Shown here piece after piece: positions 1 to 11,862 of a DNA stretch of 64,000 bases. A program made the position numbers and the translations under genes. The stretch's first letter is position 1, and the number at the start of each line of letters is the position of its first letter. Under the pieces are notes generated by a model. The model saw only the letters and a program-made list of their open reading frames with translations. It did not search any database and had not been told where the DNA came from. The stretch comes from Amoebidium appalachense. Its lineage: Eukaryota > Ichthyosporea. The stretch spans positions 1 to 64,000 of the forward strand of contig CAVNZM010000002.1 of the NCBI GenBank assembly GCA_963693365.1, written 5' to 3'.

Positions 1-243
1 TGGAATGGGCAGAGGCTCACGTTCACAAACCAGTCCCATACAAAACCGAGTTGCGCACTTGCACAGGCAGCGTAGCTGCGCAGACAAACAACAAACTATG
101 CTCTCAGGCTGGCGTACACAGGGAGTCAGAGTGAAGAAATGCTAGCGATGTTTCCTGCCAAATGGACCCGGCACGCCGGGTGCCCCAGGGGGAAGGGGGG
201 GGGCCGGGGAGGGGGGGGAGGGGGAGGGGCACACACATGAAGG

Positions 244-294
<51 letters not shown>

Positions 295-1147
295 CACACC
301 ACCCAACTGCAAACCCGCCCCTTCCTCCCCTCCGAATCACCTCCTCCCTTGAATCACGTCTGTATATATAGTCATCTCACATTCCCACCCCTGCTTTTCT
401 TCTTTAAACCTCCCCCCCGTCTCCCTCCCCCCCGGGATCCGATCTCTCCCCATCACTCTGCCTTGCTCTCTCATTCCTAGCCACCTAACTGCTACCCCCC
501 TCCCCTCCCTCCCCCCGTGCCTGACCTTGCCCTCCGAATCCTTTCTCCTGCTCTCTTTGTGCTTAAACTGCATCATCCTCTCTCAGACGTCAATCTAGAA
601 GCTATTACATTTGTCTCCCGGAACCCCTCCTCCCTCCCCCTCCCTTCCCTTCCCCCCTCCTCCCCCCCCCCCTCCCCCCCCCCCCTCCCCCCCCCCCCCC
701 CCCTTGGCACCCAGCAGCACGGGGCCTCAAACACACACAAGTACACTCTGTCACCCACCACACACACACACACTTGCACAGGGGCCTAGGGCCAATGAGT
801 GTTTCCATGTTTGCTAGTTCCGTGCTGTGGAAGAGCTATTCTGCGCATATGAAAAACTGATGTGCCTGCACACTGCATGCATTTCCGTAGATATAAACAC
901 GTTCTTTTCACGCTTATAGTTTATTGTACAAACAACAAAAGTGAGTACTTGCTGATGTCTGAACCAAAGGATTTTTTTTATTGTCAAAATTTTCTCAAGC
1001 ATGCTTCGACAAAATCAGTCGGTCACACAAACGTATTGCCTCTCATTCTGCAGACAAAATTTCAATCCCACATGTCCGTGCAGAAGTTGCATCCATCAAC
1101 TATCACATGGGCCATGTCCGGATAAACACTGACCTAGTGCCGTTTCT
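1..1147. other. Intergenic, low complexity
   Basis: No supportable gene was seen. The stretch holds a G-run of about 43 bases (248-290), C-rich and CT-rich sequence (390-710) and a short CA tract (760-780). Open frames here are poly-Gly/Pro readings of the homopolymers. The right end is the probable 3' UTR of the leftward glutathione S-transferase gene. Confidence 0.7.
977..982 (-). terminator. Candidate poly(A) signal for the GST gene
   Basis: TTTATT on the plus strand reads AATAAA on the minus strand, about 165 bases past the GST stop codon. Placement fits a short 3' UTR; no transcript evidence. Confidence 0.4.
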
Positions 1148-1975
1148 CTACCTGCACTCGAAATAATTCTCCTGCAGGGCCTCATGTAGCCGGGCAAAGA
1201 CACCATCATGCCACGTCCTGAACTCCTGCCACTCCTCCTTAGGCATAGTGACCGAGAGCATGTTTAGCCACCCACCCACAATCAGGTCGGCATAGGTGGC
1301 CCGTTCGCCCTCGAGGTACGGTCCGCTTTTGTGGACCATGAAGAGCTGGGCAAGTGACGTCAGTGCCTCCTTAAAAGCCGCCTTGAGCGGTTCTCTTGCC
1401 TCGCCCCGGATGGAAAGGTCATCCCACAAGCGCAGGTGTGCGCGCTTGGCAAAAAGTGCCTTTACCGTTTCGGCAGTGTCCGGGTTGAAGGGGAGGAACT
1501 CGCCAACGAGAATCATGTTAGCGGAGAAGGTGGCATCTACGTGCGTGTTGAACCTCGCATAGGCCTCATTCTTTTTGCCCTCGTTGGTCGTCAGAGGGGC
1601 GTAGAAGGGCGTGTCCTTGTTGGGGCTTTCGTAGTCCAGCCCTGTGTGGGTAGAGTCTGCAGGGAAAAGGCAGCCACCCGATTCTGGGAACATATCGTCG
1701 AGGTAGTTGGCAATGTCAAAGGAATCACCAACGACCGTGCCCGAGGCGGGGTCCTGCAGCATGGGCAGTGTGTAGAAGTCAGACCCATCGTCCAGCTTGC
1801 GGACGGCTGGGCAGTTTAACCCTTTGCGAACACTAGGGATTTCGAGGATATCGACAAAGGTGGTCTTGAAGGGCACACGTTTAAAGCTCAGTGCGAGACG
1901 GGCCTTGGAAGGGTTGGGCGCGTAGGAGCGCGGTTTTAAGGGTGAAGAGATGTCGTAAAGGATAAGTTCTGCCAT
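1148..1975 (-). CDS. Glutathione S-transferase, fungal FuA/etherase-like class
   Basis: Intronless 275-aa protein starting at the only well-placed ATG. Residues ~5-95 read as a GST thioredoxin-fold domain: it opens LYDISS, has an SYAPNPSKARLAL segment where the catalytic Ser region of Fu/Ure2-like and etherase-like GSTs lies, then LPMLQDP and the GDSFDIANYLDDMFP block typical of the glutathione-contacting end of the N-domain. Residues ~130-270 form an all-helical C-domain (GPYLEGERATYADLIVGGWL resembles the helix-6 capping segment). Length is usual for this class. Expected role is cytosolic conjugation of glutathione to electrophiles or reductive ether cleavage; the substrate cannot be inferred. 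It is head-to-head with a quinone oxidoreductase, suggesting a co-regulated detoxification pair. Family assignment is firm, subclass tentative. Confidence 0.9.
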   Translation of the reverse strand: MAELILYDISSPLKPRSYAPNPSKARLALSFKRVPFKTTFVDILEIPSVRKGLNCPAVRKLDDGSDFYTLPMLQDPASGTVVGDSFDIANYLDDMFPESGGCLFPADSTHTGLDYESPNKDTPFYAPLTTNEGKKNEAYARFNTHVDATFSANMILVGEFLPFNPDTAETVKALFAKRAHLRLWDDLSIRGEAREPLKAAFKEALTSLAQLFMVHKSGPYLEGERATYADLIVGGWLNMLSVTMPKEEWQEFRTWHDGVFARLHEALQENYFECR

Positions 1976-2346
1976 TTTCGAAGACGTGTGCTAGTGAACT
2001 GGGTAAACCGTGCAAGCCCAAGCGTGTATACGTTACGTAAGGCTTACAAGCCAAGCCTTGTACATGTCATGACTGGCACCTGGCCAGCCAGCCTGGGTAG
2101 GTGTCCTCGGCCAAAATATGTGGTCACCACGGTTCAAAATATGTGGTCACCACGGTTCCGATTAGTGATTGGCTACGAGTGACGACATCATGACATCATG
2201 CTTTAAACGAGGACTCAAGGCCGAGCGGAGGACAAGCTCCGGCAGTGTCCACGCAATAAAAAGTGTGTAAACCCCGGAGGACAACACCTGAGCCACAAGC
2301 TTGTGCATTTTTATTTCTTGCTAACGGCACACAACAGCCTGTCAAG
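1976..2346. promoter_or_regulatory. Shared divergent promoter, GST / oxidoreductase
   Basis: 371 bp separate two divergent start codons. At 2112-2134 and 2135-2157 lie two exact tandem copies of a 23-bp unit whose core GTGGTCACCAC has 5-bp dyad arms. Further right, 2183-2205 contains two overlapping TGACATCATG-like half sites resembling bZIP/CRE elements. That these control either gene is inferred from position only. Confidence 0.5.
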
Positions 2347-3748
2347 ATGACCTCTTCCTTCACCCTTCCAGCCACCATGCGTGCTGCTACTCAGCTGGCG
2401 TACGGCATCACCAAAGAATCAATCGTAGTGCAAGAGGTGCCCACACCTGTTCTCGACCCAGCCAGCGACCATGTTCTCATTCGAGTGCACCTGGCCTCCA
2501 TTAATGCCGGTGACATCCGCGTGGCACGTGGTGACATAAAACTAGTCATGGGCCGCACATTTCCACACGTGTTGGGCATGGATGTTGCTGGAACGATCGT
2601 AGCTGTGGGTGCCAAGTGCCAGAAACTCAAGGTGGGAGATGAAGTTTTCGGAGACATGGGAGAGCGCGGGACCATGGCGGAGTACGTGTGTGCGCCCGAG
2701 ACACAACTGGTAGTCAAGCCCAAGAATGTGTCGTTTGAAGAGGCCGCAGCTGTGCCTGTGGCCGCGGTGACAGCCTACCAGGTGAGGACGGACCGTTATC
2801 TTCTTTCTCTCCCCATCTGCGTGCTTGCGTGCGTCCTTGTGTGTGCGCCGCGTGCACGTGCTTGCTTGCGTTATTATGAACGTACTTTGCGTGCGTGCGT
2901 GCGTGCGTGTGCGCGTGCAGGCGGGCAAGTGTGGGTGAGCAGGCTTAGTGAGAGCGGTTTTCTATGCAACTACCCCTTTATGCACTACTGGAACCATTAT
3001 GTAAGGTGGCATGCTCAGGAAGAGGGATGCAGAGCGAGAGGCCTCTAACCATGTTGGCATACTTGCTGTTGTACAACCAGGATGAACATTTGTGAATGCA
3101 AATTGATTGTAAACCGCTGCTGACGTACACCCGTGCAAACAACAGGCACTCAAGAAGCACGTCAACTTGGCCAGCGGGCAAAGGATTCTCATTCTCGGCG
3201 GGTCTGGCGGGGTGGGGAGTTTTGCAGTGCAGATTGCTAAGAGCATGGGCGCATACGTGTGCGCAACATCGAGCAATGTCTCACTGTTGAAAGACATTGG
3301 GGCCGACCGTGCGATTAATTACACGGAGGAGAAGTGGTGGGAGGTGCTGAAGGGGGAAAACTATGACGCATTAGTGGATTGCGTGGGTGAAGGATGGGCC
3401 CATGCACCGGACGTTTTAAAGAAAGGCGGTCGGTTTTGTCCGGTCAGTGCTGGGGACCAATACGATGGAGTTTTAACAATCGGTACACTTGTGCACATGA
3501 TTAGTTTTATGGCCATCCGCTCTGTTACTAGTGCGCTTGGACTCTCGCCATCCTACGCCCCATACCTTACGGATCCATCGGACATAACCTCACTTCAGGC
3601 ATTAGCAGGTTTACTTGGGGAGAAGAAGATCAAGGCGGTGTATGACCCTGTTGGGTTCTATGAACTGACGACGGAAAGTGTCCTGGCCATGTTCGAGTAC
3701 ATGAATAGTGGCCGTGTGAAGGGCAAGTTGGTGCTGAAGGTAATGTGA
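2347..3748 (+). CDS. MDR-superfamily NAD(P)H quinone oxidoreductase (zeta-crystallin/RTN4IP1-like)
   Basis: Two exons, 2347-2781 and 3146-3748, joined in phase 0 across a 364-bp intron (CAG|GTGAGG ... AACAG|G), give 345 aa. The N-terminal GroES-like domain shows the MRAATQLAYG opening, LASINAGDIRVARGD and GMDVAGTIVAVG; no zinc-binding Cys/His set is apparent, as in quinone reductases. The Rossmann domain begins ILILGGSGGVGSFAVQIAKS (dinucleotide loop) followed by LGAD-like DIGADRAINY. Expected activity is NAD(P)H-dependent reduction of quinones or enones. A second in-frame ATG at 2377 lies in a perfect GCCACCATG context and matches where relatives start, so the true protein may be 10 residues shorter. 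The intron contains a GCGT microsatellite. Confidence 0.9.
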
Positions 3749-4044
3749 GCAACTTGGTTGACTGATGAGCGCTGCCACGGTGTAGTGGATTTGTGTGTAA
3801 GACTGAAGTGTGTTTCAGTGTATTGTAGTGTGTTCTGTTTGTCTCAGGCAGCCACACATACATGGGCGTAAACACGTGTAACTAAGATTGGATACGGGTG
3901 CACATAGCAATAGAGAATCATTTATAAAACAAACAAAAAAGTAGGAATATGTACATACACCTGCGGATTTGCGGATGTGCCTGTGCTCTTGTTGGAATGT
4001 CTGTCTATATGTTATCTTGAGTAGTCAGTCACCTATCCCCCCCT

Positions 4045-4106
<62 letters not shown>

Positions 4107-4712
4107 GACACACACACACACACACGTGTGCGCGCGCGCACACACACACACACACACGTGGCCCCTCTCCTCCACTCTCAAGCACGTAAGACCATCTACG
4201 TCACACATAAGAGTACTCCTATTTTGATCCTATATAGCACGAATGTTTGTGCTGTATATAGAACAAGGGATTTATTTGGAGTTGTGATTTCAGTTTGACG
4301 TTAAGCTTAAATAAAAAGTTAAATAAAAATGGGTACTTTAAAATAATACATGATAAGAACCCCCGCCCCCCCCCCCAAAGCTAAAAAGAAAAAAGAAAAA
4401 AAGCACCAGTGCTACTTTTGATCTACATGCCCTTTTAGCTTCGTTTGTGTGTGCCCTAATAGGGTCTTTTTGCATGCAGTACCACTCTCCTCGAGGCAAC
4501 ACTGAGCACGTCATACAGTACGCCACAGGCGCAAACTTCTGCTCGCTGGGATTCATTAGAAACAACCATAGGAACCATGCATTTGGCTGCTCGGCATGGG
4601 GTGTCTTGAATCCCCGCATCTAATTTCCACTCTTGGCCGCGGTTGTTAGGGCCACCTGCAGTGGATTTTATAAGTGAACGAATGGGAGTGGCGAATGTGT
4701 GTGTGTGTGTCT

Positions 4713-4743
<31 letters not shown>

Positions 4744-5067
4744 GGGTTCACAGTCACACGTGTCATAAAAATTATAGGCTTCAAGCTCTTTTTTTTTGGC
4801 ATCCCGTCGTGGCAACAGTATCAATATCAGTGCCCTATTGTGGTGTGGAAGTGTGCGCCCGCACACATGAACGTACGGGCTCACGGGCCCACGTGTGTGT
4901 TTGTGGGTGTGTGTCTGTGAATGTTTTAAGGGGTGCGGGAACCCTTGATCATGCATAATCCATTCACAACTTCACATCAAGGCTTACATCACCCGTCATT
5001 CGACCACTGAAAGCGTTCAGAACACTAGCATGTGCAAGCATCATGCACACCTTGGCTCTGCAGGTAC
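3749..5067. other. Intergenic between convergent genes, with CA and G repeats
   Basis: No gene supported. It contains (CA)n with an internal CAGACAGA and a CG-rich part (4049-4158), AATAAA-type sequences on the plus strand near 4308-4328, one on the minus strand at 4271-4276, and a (GT)n(G)n compound tract (4696-4742). Both flanking genes end here. Confidence 0.6.
4049..4158. repeat. (CA)n microsatellite
   Basis: About 110 bp of CA dinucleotides with short interruptions (CAGACAGA, CGTGTGCGCGCG). Confidence 0.9.
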
Positions 5068-5508
5068 CTAATCCAGAGGAAGGAGGTAGGCCATGGGGCA
5101 CTTTCCAGACTGGCCCCCACACTCAGCAACCACCCAGTTGCCGTCGAGATGCATCTGGTGGATTCGATATCAGTGCCTGGCCATGCGACAGATTATGGTC
5201 TCAACAGACCCTGAATCCGATGGGTAGTGGTTGCACGTCTCCGGCAGGGCGACATACCAGCTCAAGTTCAAGTCAGATGCACCACAAATATTGGGCGCTA
5301 AGTCTCGGCGTCAATTTTCATTAGGGGACTCGGAGGGACTCTACACCTCGAATCGAGTCAGGCCTGCATCTATCCGAACTTATTCAATTGACAGCCATGT
5401 GCAACCTTTCTGTCTGTGTGATGAACCACAAAGCCCCCAAGAAGATGTGGCTATGTACATTACCGTGGGGCTCGGCACTCCGCTACCAGGGAGACGGGGG
5501 GGGGGGGG

Positions 5509-5547
<39 letters not shown>

Positions 5548-5603
5548 GCTTCGGTTGGTTCTGTCTCTCCGTTTGGGGGTTAACATGTCTTGGGGGAAGA
5601 ATG

Positions 5604-5645
<42 letters not shown>

Positions 5646-6040
5646 GGCTAACCTGAATAGTGACCTCAGCACCCGCCTGAAGTGTCAGCTCGGTGGCAGC
5701 CATTGGTTCGTAGTCGTAGAGGGCACGGGCACGGTGGGGAAGGGGTTTCTTGGCTGGGTTGGGAGCATATATATGTCCATAAGCAATCAGGCAATTCATA
5801 TTGTTTCAGCCCATAACCCCAAGAACCAAGCCATTAATCATGCACCCACTGTGTGGTGTGTGCAGGCGGCCATGGCCACCAGGCCATGCAGACGTCAAAC
5901 ACCGCCCCACAACAACCCGCAACTCCAGTACCACGTGCCCAGGACACATCCAGTCCACCTGTACTACCCCCCCTCCCCAAACACACACACACACACATAC
6001 ATACACCCCCCACTCCCCCCTCCTCCCCCTCCCCTGCCCT

Positions 6041-6101
<61 letters not shown>

Positions 6102-6138
6102 CTCCTCCTCCCCCTCCCCTTCCCTCCCCCTCCCCCCC

Positions 6139-6169
<31 letters not shown>

Positions 6170-9100
6170 AACACACACACACACACAACTTCATGGCAAG
6201 GCACAGCCAGCTGTACCACCACCATCATTACGCACAGAACCACACAGCCCGTCTCCAACCCCAGCTGGCAGTATTCAGTCACCGCATTAGCCATCAGGCC
6301 CGCCTACCAAAGGTGTCCACGGCCAGCCCATCATCAACATCCAGACTTGTGGCCCGGTACATGGGGGGTGTCACCGTGCGGAATGTTTTGGCAGCAGCAC
6401 CAGGGGACTCACTGCAAACAGCACAGGTTAGCGACTAGCACCATACGGTGCACCATCAGGTGAATATACTGTCCCGCATGATGTACAGTCTATACGGCTG
6501 GGGGAGATGGTAACTTCTTTGTGCGGGCTCTAGGATCATCGTGCTTTGTGCGGGCTCTAGGATCATCGTGTTAGCAACATATGCCCCAATTGCCACACTG
6601 CTGCGCAAAGGGAGACCATAACAATATCAATTCTATTGGTTGGCCAGCTGCAAACCTTTTGCTTGTGTTTGACCAGCATAGACAGCCCCACACACCTGTT
6701 CGCACTGTCCAAGTCCGGCAGCTCTGCCATTGCCCGGTGGAGGATGGCCACAGCCCTGCGATGATACTCCAGCTGCAGCTGCAGTAGCACCCTGACGGCA
6801 TGCGCCTGCCTGACCTGCAGGCCATGCAGCAGCGTGAGGGGGCATTGGTCATCCTTGGTTTCTGGGTTTTTGGCTTTTCGTTTCTTATGCCACGTGTGAA
6901 GGGGGGGAAGGGGGGGGGGGGGGGGGGGAGGGGAGAGAGGGGGCGGGAAGGGGGAGGGGGGAGGGAGAAGGGATGGAGTGGTGGAGGGAAGGAGGATGTG
7001 AGGAGGGGTGGAGTGTGGGAGGGGAAAAGGGGCGGGGAAGGGAGGGAGGGGAAGGGGGGGGGAGAGGGGAGAGAGAGAGGGAGGGAGAAGGGGGGGCAGG
7101 GGGGGGGGAGGGCGGGGGAGGGCGGGGGGGGGGGGGGGGGGGGGGGGGGAGAAGGGAGGGATGAGGGTGGGAAGGAGGATGTAAGGGTGGAGAGGAGGGT
7201 GGAGTGTGGGAGGGGAAAAGGGGGGGGGGGAGGGTGGGGAGAGAGGGGGGGGGGGGAAGGGGGGGGGGAAGGGGGGGGGAAGGGAGGGAGCGGGGAAGGG
7301 GAGGGGGGGGGGAGGGGGGGGGCTGAGGGGAGGGGGTGGGTGGGGGAAGGGGGGGGGGGGGGGGGGGGGGGGAGGTAGTGAGGGAGGGAATGGGGATGTG
7401 AGGGTGGAGGGGAGGGCGGAGTGTGGGAGGGAAAAAGGGGGGGGGGGAGGGAGGGAGGGGGGGGGGGGGGGGGGGGGGGGGAAGGGGGGGGGGGAGGGAT
7501 AGAGGGAGGGGGGAAGAGGAGGAGGGGGGAGGGGGGAGGGAGGGAGGGAGGGAAAGGGGGGGGCGGGGAGGGGGGGGGGGAGGAGGGGGGGAGGGAGGGA
7601 GGAAGGGAGGGTGGGAGGGTGGGAGGGGGGAGGGGAGGGGGGAGGACAGGGGGGGGGGAAGGGGGGCCAGAATGTGGAAGAGGGAGAGAGTGATGAGAGA
7701 GAGAGATAATGAGAGTGGCGGAGGAAAGGAGGGATGAAGGGGAGGGGGAGGGGAGGGAGGGAGGGAGCGAGGGAGGGATGGGGAGGGGGAGTATTAGGGA
7801 AGGGAAAGAGGAAGAGAGTGAGGGAAGAGGGGACTGGGGTTGGGGGAGGAGGTGGGCCGGGGGAGGGGGGGAGAGGGAGGGGGGGAGATGGAATGGGAGG
7901 GGACGGGTAGGAGGGAGGGAGAGAGGGGGGCAAAGAGAGAAGAGAGACTTGTGCACTTATGCATGCACAGGCGCAGTCAGGACTACCCAAGTCCACCTGC
8001 CCCTCCCCTCTTGCTCCCCTCGTGCGGCACCAAAAGCCCCTTGGCAAATCCGTACACAAGCCTACCGCACGCACGCCACCAAACTTTACCTCCCTAGTTG
8101 TTCTCTCCTTCGAGTATAATGCCACTCCCCACACCTGCTCCCCCCCCCTCCCCCCCCCCCCCCCCCCCCCCCCCCCTCCCCCCTGCTCCCCCACGGTTAT
8201 GCTTAGGAAGGTAGAAACTGTGTGTGTTAGGCATGCAGTGGCTGTGTGCTATGAGTGCCAGTGGTTGCTAAACAGATGTGTTCGGGTAGTTGTGGGCATG
8301 CAAATCATATGGGCTGGCAGGCATCGAGCAAGTATACATATGTAGTTGTTACTATGTGGAATCTTTAACGACCAATGTCTTATACAGAGCAAGGCGGTCC
8401 TGGTCAGTGCGTTGAATGCGTATGTGTGCGCTCTGGAGAGGTGGGTGGGCCGGGAGAGGGGGGGAGGGGGGTAGGGGGTACCGGAGTATCTGAGAGGGCA
8501 TCGAGGGAGCAGTCCACAGCCTCGCACTGGCGGTCAAAGTCGAACTGCACCTGGCGCAGACTGGCATCGGCCTGCACCAGACACTGAGCCAGAACACGCT
8601 AAATGGTTTCTAGAAGCACATCCCTAGACACTCGCTTTCTTCCTTCCTCTTTTACTTTCCCATCCTGGCAATGGAATCTCTCGCATTTGAAAACACTCTT
8701 TGACATGAGCGCCAACAAGACATCCAAGCCCAAGCGACCTTGATGTGTTTGTGCACGTTTGCATCAAACACCCACAAAAACATCAACACATGTCTGCGCG
8801 AATAGTGTTCCGAATGTAACTCAGTACAGTGCAGGGTGGGAAACGTGGGCAGGGGGGGGGGGGGGGGGGCTGATTACTGCTGCCCGAGTGTCTGCCGTGC
8901 TTGCTCTGCGGGTGGCAGCCTTTGCTGCGTCCAAGTCCAGCCGCAGCATGCTGAGCCGCCGCTCTTGCTCCTGCACACAGAAAATGGCCCGGCCATCAGC
9001 CACAACCCACACTCGTGTTTGTGCTGCCGGTATGTTGCTACACCTGTTCTCACCCCTATCTTGGCATGGGGTAGTAAGAGGTGTATGTCCGTACTCGTGA

Positions 9101-9976
9101 TCGACATGTGCAGCCTTAGTTGAAAGACATGGGTCCTGGAGCGCTTCCTACAGGCTTGCATCCTTACAACACCACGGTGCATTTATGCAGCTGGCCGATC
9201 AAGGGGGCCGCCACCCACCCTAGTTTGCTACAAAGAGTGCATGTTCACCATGCACATGGCCAGGGGCAAACCATGCTTTCTTGGTACAGTGTAGGCCACG
9301 GATACGTGCTGACTTCATGCCAGTCAAAAGACACACTTGCATGCACAAGAACAGGTCTCTGTGTGCAGGTGGGCCTTACCGTCAAGACCTTGATGTCGGT
9401 ATCCAGTTGGGTGCGCAGGGGCCTCAGGGCCTCGGCCAGGGTGTTTGCACAGAAGTCCACATACTCGCTGCCTACATCCTCCTCGGCATCGGCAGACACC
9501 TGCAGGGTCCGTCCTGCACGTGCATGCGCATGCCATGGGTGTGTATCCGTCAACATAGGTGAATCGTTAACCCTTTAGTACATGCTATAAAGAAAACAGG
9601 GAAGTGCACATGTGCATAGTGTCGGCATAGGTATGTGTGTACAAGTGTAGCTGTGGGGGGGGTGTCGCTGTGTGTCAGTAGGTGTGTAGGGGTTTGGTTG
9701 TAGACGTGTAGTTGTGTGGGTGTGGGCTTCTCCTGTGGGCATGTGTGTTTCACTGGCACATGCCTGTATCTGTATGTGTGCCTGCGTGTCTAACTTTCAT
9801 GCGGTCGTGCCCCAGATAGTACTACATACAAGTCTGTTGCACGAACTATGTGTGTCTGTCGCAATTATGTGCAAGTGTGTGTGAAGGTGTGTGCATATGT
9901 GTGCATGTTAATGAGCCCTCTATGACAGTGTGCCGGTGCACATGCAAGAATTTGTTATTTTCCACGATATTGTGTT

Positions 9977-10025
<49 letters not shown>

Positions 10026-11590
10026 GTGTACGCGTGTTTGTGTGTGCACATGTGTGTGTGTGTGATTATGTGCGTGTGTGTGTGCTTGTGTGTGTGCGTG
10101 TGATTGTGTGTGTGTGTGTGTGTGCTGTGTGTGTGTGTGTGTGTGTGCACGTGTGGGTGTGTGCATGTGTGCGTGGGTGTAAGTGTGGGGTGCGGACGTG
10201 TGAGTGTACGTGCCCGTGTGTGGGTACGTGCCCGTGCATGTGTGTGCGCGTAGGTGGGTGGGTGGATGGGTGGATGGGTCTCTGTGTGTGTGGATCAATG
10301 TGTGTATGTGTGTGTGTGCGTGTGTTTTTGGGCAGGTGTGTTGAATGACTGTATGAGTGAGTGAGTTTTTGCTCCAATGCCAAGGGATGGGTGTGGTAAG
10401 TCTACTCGGTATGGCAGCATGCCTAAGGTTTGCCTGTGATGGCCTGTGTGTCTGTGTATCTGCCTGCCGATATGCCCTATGCAAGTCTATCGATCTATTG
10501 GCTTCATTGCCTGCTATGGCTGAACGCAAAGGTGCATATCGGACCCCTCCCCCGAGACTTTTTCCAGCAGCAAGCATCTTCCAATGTCCCATACAGCCAG
10601 ACATGCCTGTCTCGAGCTACCCACCATACGCTGTGGCAGAGCACACATCTTATCAGCACAACTTAAGCACGTGCCCAACACAGCCATACCTAAGGGTGTG
10701 TCGGTGCCATGTGCCTCAGCTGCAGACCGAAAGGTAGCGGCCAGTCGGTGGCAGTCCGATGTGTCGGCCGGCTTCTTGCCCAGGGCAGCCACCGGCACAA
10801 GTTTCTCCAGGTTGAACCCTGCATAGGCAGGTGTCTGTGTGTCAGCGCACAAAGGCCAATCCGTGTGCCCTGCATCACCATTGCCCTAGGTCGAAAGTGT
10901 GTGTGCCGGTATGCTATATTGAGGGCAGTCTTCTGGTGTTGTGATAAATATCCGCCCACACGAAAAACATACCGATAGCCACTCACTCACACAAGTGCAA
11001 CTGGGCACCAAGATATGTGTGTGTGCTTGTGAGTGTGTGTACACGTGCATGCAATGGCGTGCGCGTGCGTGTGTGTGTGTGTGCGCGCGCATGTGTGCGT
11101 GTGTGCGTGCACGTGTGCTAAAACGGGGTGGGAAGGGCCTTGACATACCCTTTTCGGGCGTCAAGAAGGACTCCAGCTCCCGGGCAATCTTCTCTGTCTG
11201 CTGCCGCAGTGTGCCTGCAGCCTGACCCACCCAGTGACGTCAGCGGATCCATTGCAACATGCACAACACTGCTACTGCAAGCGCTCGCATGAAAACGGCG
11301 CATGTGCCCGTGGGTCTGCCGTGCATAAGTAATTTGGTTGAAAGGCATGTTCATTTTGGGCACAGCCAAACTGTAGACCGAGGAGCAATTATCACCTTGC
11401 ATTCACACACTAAACAGACAAACCCACACACATGCACACACACACACTTTCACAGCATGCACGGACACACAGATACACACACCACCGACACGGCTCACCT
11501 GTCATAAATACAATACAGACACATACAGGCACATGTGCCCTGACACACAAGGCGGAAAGACAGGAGAGCAAAAAACGGAAAGGGGCGGGG

Positions 11591-11633
<43 letters not shown>

Positions 11634-11770
11634 AGAAGAGACTAGCAGAGAACCTCCAGTCTCTTTTTTCTCCCTCCCCATTTCCCTCCCTCCCCTTACC
11701 CCCCCCCTCCCCCCCCGCCTCCCAACACACACGAACACATGCGCACGCGCACACACGTGCGCGCGCACAC

Positions 11771-11808
<38 letters not shown>

Positions 11809-11830
11809 GCACACGCACATGCACACGCAC

Positions 11831-11862
<32 letters not shown>

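Noticed and set aside
2263-2346. Upstream extension of the oxidoreductase frame from 2263
   Set aside because: It would start at GTG; the first ATG in frame is 2347 and the family N-terminus aligns at 2347 or 2377.
5801-6463. Plus-strand frames of 145-282 codons rich in His/Thr
   Set aside because: CA-repeat readings; the non-repeat parts are explained by endophilin exon 6308-6411 on the other strand.
6563-8194. 543-codon proline/serine-rich frame on the minus strand
   Set aside because: It is a translation of the polypyrimidine intron tract; only its last ~39 codons of exon (6696-6814) belong to endophilin.
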